Assembly (NCBI GenBank): GCA_027486405.1
Contig: JAIXPD010000018.1
Location: forward strand, 1 to 57,377
Source: Azospirillum sp.
Lineage (GTDB): Bacteria > Pseudomonadota > Alphaproteobacteria > Azospirillales > Azospirillaceae
DNA: 57,377 bases
Direction of reading: 5' to 3'
The position numbers and the translations under genes are program-made. The notes under the pieces are model-generated. The model saw only the letters and a program-made list of their open reading frames with translations. It made no database searches and was not told where the DNA came from. Shown piece by piece: positions 53,918 through 57,377 of this stretch. The first letter of the stretch is position 1. Each line of letters opens with the position of its first letter.

Positions 53918-55537
53918 TCACTTTTCAATATAGACGTCGGCGAAGCTGGCGTTGATGCCCGCCACGCCCAGCGTGTGGTTCTTCACCTTCTTGCTGAACA
54001 GGGTGACGCCATCGGGCGCGATCAGATGGATCGCGGCGACGTCGTCGTAAATGAAGCGCTGGAAATCGGTCCACAGCGCCCGGCGCTTGGCGGTGTCCGG
54101 CTCCACCGCCGCCGCTTCGAGCAGACGGTCAACCTCGGAATTTTCGTAGTGGGAGGCGTTGGAGAAGGGCAGGCCGATCTTGAAATTCTTCGACCAGAAC
54201 ACCCGTTGCACGCCGGGGGTCGGATCAAAGGTGTTGGACAGCGATTCCAGAGTCAGGTCGAAATCGCGGCTGGTGTAGGCCTTTTGGATGTAGGTCGAGA
54301 AATCGAAGAACTGGAAATCCACGGCGATGCCGACCTTGGCCAGCGCCTGTTTGACGAAATCGCCGGCGGCCTGCCCGTTGAACGGGTTGCAGTAAAGCCG
54401 CAGGGAAAAGCGCGTGCCGTCCGCCTTTTTGGGGAAACCCGCCTCGTCGAGCAATTTGTTGGCTTTGCCGAGGTCGAAGGCGTAGGGCTTGATCGAAGGG
54501 TCGGAGAAGTTGGTCAGATAGGGGCTGATCGCCGAGGGGGCCACCTTGCCATAGCCGAAATAGACGACGTTCAGCAGCCGGTTGAGATCCAGCGCGTGGC
54601 CGATGGCCAGCCGCACCCGCTTGTCTTTCAGGATCGGGTTGTCGAAGTTGAAGTAGAGCTGCGTCATGGAGCCGTTGTACTCGTACCCCCGCGTGTCGGA
54701 GCCGAGATGCGGCAGCGCCTGAAGCCGCGCCAGATCGGACCGGGCGACGGGCGGACCGCCGCCCAAATCCAGCTCGCCGGTTTCAAAGGCGGCGGACCGG
54801 GCGCTGAGGTCGGCGATGAAGCGCACGACGATGCGGTCGAGATAGGGTTTGCCGCTGTCCCAGTAATTCGGGTTGCGTTCCAAAAGAACGTGGCTGCCCT
54901 TGACCCATTCCTTGAACACGAACGGCCCGGTGCCGATGGGCGCGCTGGCGTTCTTGTTGGTCAGCGGATCGGTCCCCTCATAGACATGCTTGGGCACGAT
55001 CGGCGATTCCGACGCGTCGAGCGCGGCGAGCAGATAGGGCGCCGGCTTCGACAGACGGATGATCGCGGTGAGGGGATCGGGGGTGTCCACCTCCGTCACG
55101 AAGGCGAAGGTGCCGCGCCCGCGCGGGTGATGATCGCGCAGCAGCTTAATCGAATAGGCGACGTCGGCGGCGGTGAAGGGCTTGCCGTCGTGCCAGGTGA
55201 CGCCGGGACGCAGTTTGAAGGTGTAGAGCAGTCCGTCCGGGCTGACGCTCCAGTCCGTCGCCAGGGCCGGTTGCGGTTTGAAATCAAAGTCATACGTCAC
55301 CAGCCCTTCCGTCACCTTGGGCGACACGCGGGTCGACGGGCCGGCGGTGTGGGCGATGGTGACAAGGGTGGTCGGCTCATGTTCGACCAGGAAGCGCAGC
55401 ACGCCGCCGCGCGTCGGTTCGGCGCTGGCCGGGGTGGCGGCCAGGGGAAGCAGAGCGGTGGCGAGCAGCGCGGGCAGGCCGAGCGCCAAGGCGCGAAGCT
55501 TGCGGCCAGGGCGCGCGGAGCGGCGAAACAAAATCAT
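53918..55537 (-). CDS. dppA: Dipeptide/oligopeptide-type binding protein DppA, sulfur-poor
   Basis: This 539-aa family 5 binding protein has a signal peptide (LALGLPALLATALLPLAATPASA-E broken after about residue 39) and family blocks GGVLRFLVEHEPTTLV, YTFKLRPGVTWHDGKPFTAADVAYS, IGTGPFVFKEWVKGSHV and AIGHALDLNRLLNVVYFG. In a mature chain of about 500 residues I count one Met and one Cys (SMTQLYF and LYCNPF). It starts the nine-gene operon that ends at 45595. Confidence 0.9.
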   Translation of the reverse strand: MILFRRSARPGRKLRALALGLPALLATALLPLAATPASAEPTRGGVLRFLVEHEPTTLVTIAHTAGPSTRVSPKVTEGLVTYDFDFKPQPALATDWSVSPDGLLYTFKLRPGVTWHDGKPFTAADVAYSIKLLRDHHPRGRGTFAFVTEVDTPDPLTAIIRLSKPAPYLLAALDASESPIVPKHVYEGTDPLTNKNASAPIGTGPFVFKEWVKGSHVLLERNPNYWDSGKPYLDRIVVRFIADLSARSAAFETGELDLGGGPPVARSDLARLQALPHLGSDTRGYEYNGSMTQLYFNFDNPILKDKRVRLAIGHALDLNRLLNVVYFGYGKVAPSAISPYLTNFSDPSIKPYAFDLGKANKLLDEAGFPKKADGTRFSLRLYCNPFNGQAAGDFVKQALAKVGIAVDFQFFDFSTYIQKAYTSRDFDLTLESLSNTFDPTPGVQRVFWSKNFKIGLPFSNASHYENSEVDRLLEAAAVEPDTAKRRALWTDFQRFIYDDVAAIHLIAPDGVTLFSKKVKNHTLGVAGINASFADVYIEK

Positions 55538-55584
55538 GTGTCGTCTTCCTTACGGTGCGGACGGGCGTGGCCGCCGGGCGCGGG

Positions 55585-55630
55585 ATTAAAATGATATGAT
55601 CGATGGATTTTATAGACTTTAAGGGCGCGA
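55585..55630 (-). promoter_or_regulatory. Promoter island of the dpp-type sulfur operon
   Basis: The box ATAGACTTTA is at 55612-55621, identical to the one at 3864-3873, in an AT-rich stretch about 75 bp before dppA. The spacer 55538-55688 has no gene. Confidence 0.55.
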
Positions 55631-55688
55631 CCGCCCCCAACGGCCCCGCCCTCTTGGCGGATCAGGGGGGCGGTTCCGGGGTGGCGGT

Positions 55689-56912
55689 TCAGGGTTGACC
55701 AACCCGGTATTGGCCGGGCGGCGGCGTGCCGTTGACCGCGTAATCGCCGACGATCCGGTCGCGGTAGACGCGCGGGTTGTGCGAGGCGATGGTCCGGGCG
55801 TTGCGCCAATGGCGGTCCAGCCCGGTTCCGCGCTTGGCCGCCGACGCGCCCAACGCGTCGAACAGCGTCGTCGTCGCCTCCAGGATCAGCGTGGTGATGA
55901 CGGTGACGGCCTGGTTCACCTCCAGATCGGCGATGGCCACGGCGGCGGTTTCGGCGTCGTCGTCGCCCGCCAGCCGCGCCTCATAGGCGCGCTGGACCGC
56001 TTCGGCGGCCTTCAGGGCGATGGCCCCGGCGGCGTAGGCGGCGCCGCGCACCCGCCCGACGATTTGCAGAATCTGCGGGTCGTCGGCGATCCGGTCGGCG
56101 TTGCCGTGGCTGTAGACCCGCTTGCGTTCGCCGACCAGACGGGCGACGTCGGTGGCGGCGGCGCGGCCCAACCCGGCCAGCGTGGCGAGGTGCACCAGTT
56201 GGAAAAAGGCGGTGGCGTAGCGGAACCGTTCGGGCGACGGGTTGACATAGGCGTCGGGCAGAAGGACGTCGGCGAAGGTCGCGGTGCCGCTGGCGCTCAG
56301 CGATTGGCCGAATCCGTCCCAATCATCGACGATGGCCACCCCCGCCGCGCGGGTCGGCACCAGGGCGCTGACCGGATTGCCGTCGCCATCGACCGCCCCC
56401 AGATTGATCCAGTCGGCGAACAGCGATCCCGACGTGTAATATTTCCGCCCGTTCAGCAGCCAGTGATCGCCCTGACGGACCAGAGCCGTGGAGAAGGCGG
56501 CGAGCTTGGCGTCGCCGCTTTCGGAAAAGCCGCTGCCGACGGTCTCGCGTTCGGCGATGCGCGGCAGCCAACGCGCCCGCTGCTCCGCAAAACGGGAGTT
56601 CAGCACGTCTTCGGTGAAGCCGAAATGCGAGCGCAGCGCGTTGGTGACGTTGGTGTCGGCCTCCGACAATTCGATCAGCAGGGCGAACAGTTCCGGCAGG
56701 CTGGCCCCGAAGCCACCGGACTCCACGGGCAGCCGCAGGGTGGTGAAGCCGGACTCCTTCAGCCAGGACAGTTCGTCAAAGGGCAGGCGACGCTCCAGAT
56801 CCCGCGTGATCGCGCCGTCGCGGATGCGGGCGAAGATCGGGCGGAAGCGGGCGGCCAGCGTGTCGTAACGGGCGCTTGGCCCGGCCCCCCAGGCCAGATC
56901 GATGGTCGTCAT
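55689..56912 (-). CDS. SfnB/DszC-like flavin monooxygenase without internal Met or Cys
   Basis: This 407-aa protein has the acyl-CoA dehydrogenase fold: LPFDELSWLKESGFTTLRLP, GSGFSESGDAKLAAF, LLNGRKYYTSGSLFADWINL, VAIVDDWDGFGQSLSASGT and LDRHWRNARTIASHNPRVY. It contains no Cys and no Met after the initiator. ATG 56912 is chosen because AAGGA lies upstream of it; ATG 56924 is also possible. It stands alone with its own promoter island. The substrate is unknown. Confidence 0.87.
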   Translation of the reverse strand: MTTIDLAWGAGPSARYDTLAARFRPIFARIRDGAITRDLERRLPFDELSWLKESGFTTLRLPVESGGFGASLPELFALLIELSEADTNVTNALRSHFGFTEDVLNSRFAEQRARWLPRIAERETVGSGFSESGDAKLAAFSTALVRQGDHWLLNGRKYYTSGSLFADWINLGAVDGDGNPVSALVPTRAAGVAIVDDWDGFGQSLSASGTATFADVLLPDAYVNPSPERFRYATAFFQLVHLATLAGLGRAAATDVARLVGERKRVYSHGNADRIADDPQILQIVGRVRGAAYAAGAIALKAAEAVQRAYEARLAGDDDAETAAVAIADLEVNQAVTVITTLILEATTTLFDALGASAAKRGTGLDRHWRNARTIASHNPRVYRDRIVGDYAVNGTPPPGQYRVGQP

Positions 56913-56959
56913 CGTGGCGTGCATCCTTGTCGTTTCGGGGTCGTAACGGGCGCTTGCGA

Positions 56960-57010
56960 AGCGGCCTTGTGAATAAGACCATATAGTCGATTATAAATAT
57001 AGACTATTAA
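56960..57010. promoter_or_regulatory. Promoter island of the last SfnB-like gene
   Basis: ATATAGTCGATTATAAATATAGACTATT contains the box ATAGACTATT (56999-57008) and a facing ATAGTC, giving a loose dyad. It lies about 60-90 bp before the gene at 56912. Confidence 0.55.
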
Positions 57011-57029
57011 AACGCAACGCTCGAAATCG

Positions 57030-57110
57030 TCACCCGCTGCGCCGCAACCGCGCGTCCCGCCACAGGCGGTAGCGGGAGGCCAACAGGCGGACGGCCCGTT
57101 GGATCTGGGT
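57030..57110 (-). pseudogene. C-terminal relic of an AapM-like permease
   Basis: The minus strand reads RLLASRYRLWRDARLRRSG and stops, matching the end of AapM at 6887 (VLASRYSLWLEARLRRVER). The upstream part of the permease is missing. It is a remnant of a second aap locus, next to the second small-protein gene. Confidence 0.6.
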
Positions 57111-57140
57111 GGCTATCGCCCTCATAAACCGACTTGCAAA

Positions 57141-57150
57141 ATAGAGAAAT
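57141..57150 (+). promoter_or_regulatory. Box before small-protein gene copy 2
   Basis: ATAGAGAAAT preceded by ACTTGCAAA and followed by GGATTTGATGGTGG mirrors the region before copy 1 (3917-3948). The two upstream regions are conserved along with the genes. The gap 56913-57249 otherwise holds only the AapM relic. Confidence 0.5.
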
Positions 57151-57249
57151 GGATTTGATGGTGGCTTCAATGATGTGAAATTTTGGCGATCCACCCGGCG
57201 TGGGTGGCCATCGCCGGGGCCGCGACGCCCACACCGAGGAGGCCAGACC

Positions 57250-57377
57250 ATGCGACGTTCATCCGAACTGGACCTGTTGACCGTGGCGTCCCTGATGCCG
57301 ACCCCCGACGGGATTTTGCTGCTGGCCACCCAGGTCGGTGGCGACCAGGAGGCGCAAGACCGGGGGAACGCCCGCGA
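57250..57377 (+). CDS. Small protein with conserved N-terminus, copy 2 (runs off window end)
   Basis: After a GAGGAGG ribosome site the ATG at 57250 opens a frame reading MRRSSELDLLTVASLM, then PTPDGILLLATQVGG. It matches the first 26 residues of the protein at 4044 almost exactly, then diverges (DQEAQDRGN). The end lies outside the window, so a C-terminal membrane helix cannot be checked. No function is known to me. Confidence 0.75.
   Translation, partial: MRRSSELDLLTVASLMPTPDGILLLATQVGGDQEAQDRGNAR

Overview
The window comes from a GC-rich alphaproteobacterium, most like Azospirillum or a related Rhodospirillales genus. The reasons are the LexA box of the alphaproteobacterial GTTC-N7-GTTC type in front of umuDC, BioR-type biotin operators, an Aap-type amino-acid transporter and an alphaproteobacterial-type GroESL. 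The genus is inference. Almost everything here is one large sulfur-scavenging island: transporters for organosulfur compounds and the oxygenases that release their sulfur.

Layout. 1-965 holds remains of IS630 and IS5 transposases. 981-3713 is tauABC. 4044-4929 is a small membrane-tailed protein gene plus a RutE-like nitroreductase. 4972-6691 is an SOS-controlled umuDC cassette. 6887-10380 is aapJQM without an ATPase gene. 10661-13611 holds an orphan binding protein, ssuD and an internally deleted ssuA. 13863-18796 is an sfnG-ssuCBA-sfnB operon carrying a frameshift and an in-frame stop. 19009-21369 is bioR-bioY-bioB with two BioR palindromes. 21428-27376 is a polar amino-acid (cystine-type) ABC transporter with an MmgE/PrpD protein and an FMN monooxygenase. 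27592-31518 is osmC-metQNI-gst. 31859-33827 is groES-groEL. 34001-40933 holds two AtsK-like alkylsulfatases, an orphan binding protein and an SBP/two-permease/ATPase transporter. 41148-45458 has an aldo/keto reductase, an Rrf2-family regulator and two monooxygenases. 45595-55537 is a dipeptide-type transporter operon with three flavin oxygenases and a DUF3088 protein. 55689-57377 has a third SfnB-like oxygenase, an AapM C-terminal relic and a second copy of the small-protein gene, cut by the window end.

How it works together. Seven bacterial-luciferase-like FMN monooxygenases, three acyl-CoA-dehydrogenase-fold (SfnB/DszC-like) monooxygenases and two alpha-ketoglutarate dioxygenases would release sulfite or sulfate from sulfonates, sulfones, sulfate esters and unknown organosulfur compounds imported by seven ABC systems. 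Most transcription units begin in an AT-rich island that contains an ATAGAC- or ATAGGA-type box. A Cys-rich Rrf2 regulator in the middle of the island is the best candidate to read these boxes.

Main discovery. The GroES (97 aa) and GroEL (544 aa) encoded here contain no cysteine and no methionine except the initiator. Conserved Met positions are Leu, Ile or Val, and the usual Gly-Gly-Met tail is replaced by a Met-free one. With no CIRCE element, and with osmC-metQNI divergently upstream, this looks like a sulfur-sparing chaperonin for sulfur starvation. The same economy runs through the island: TauA, MetQ, both AtsK proteins, the short SsuA and one SfnB-like protein are also free of internal Met and Cys, while UmuC, BioB and the regulator are not.
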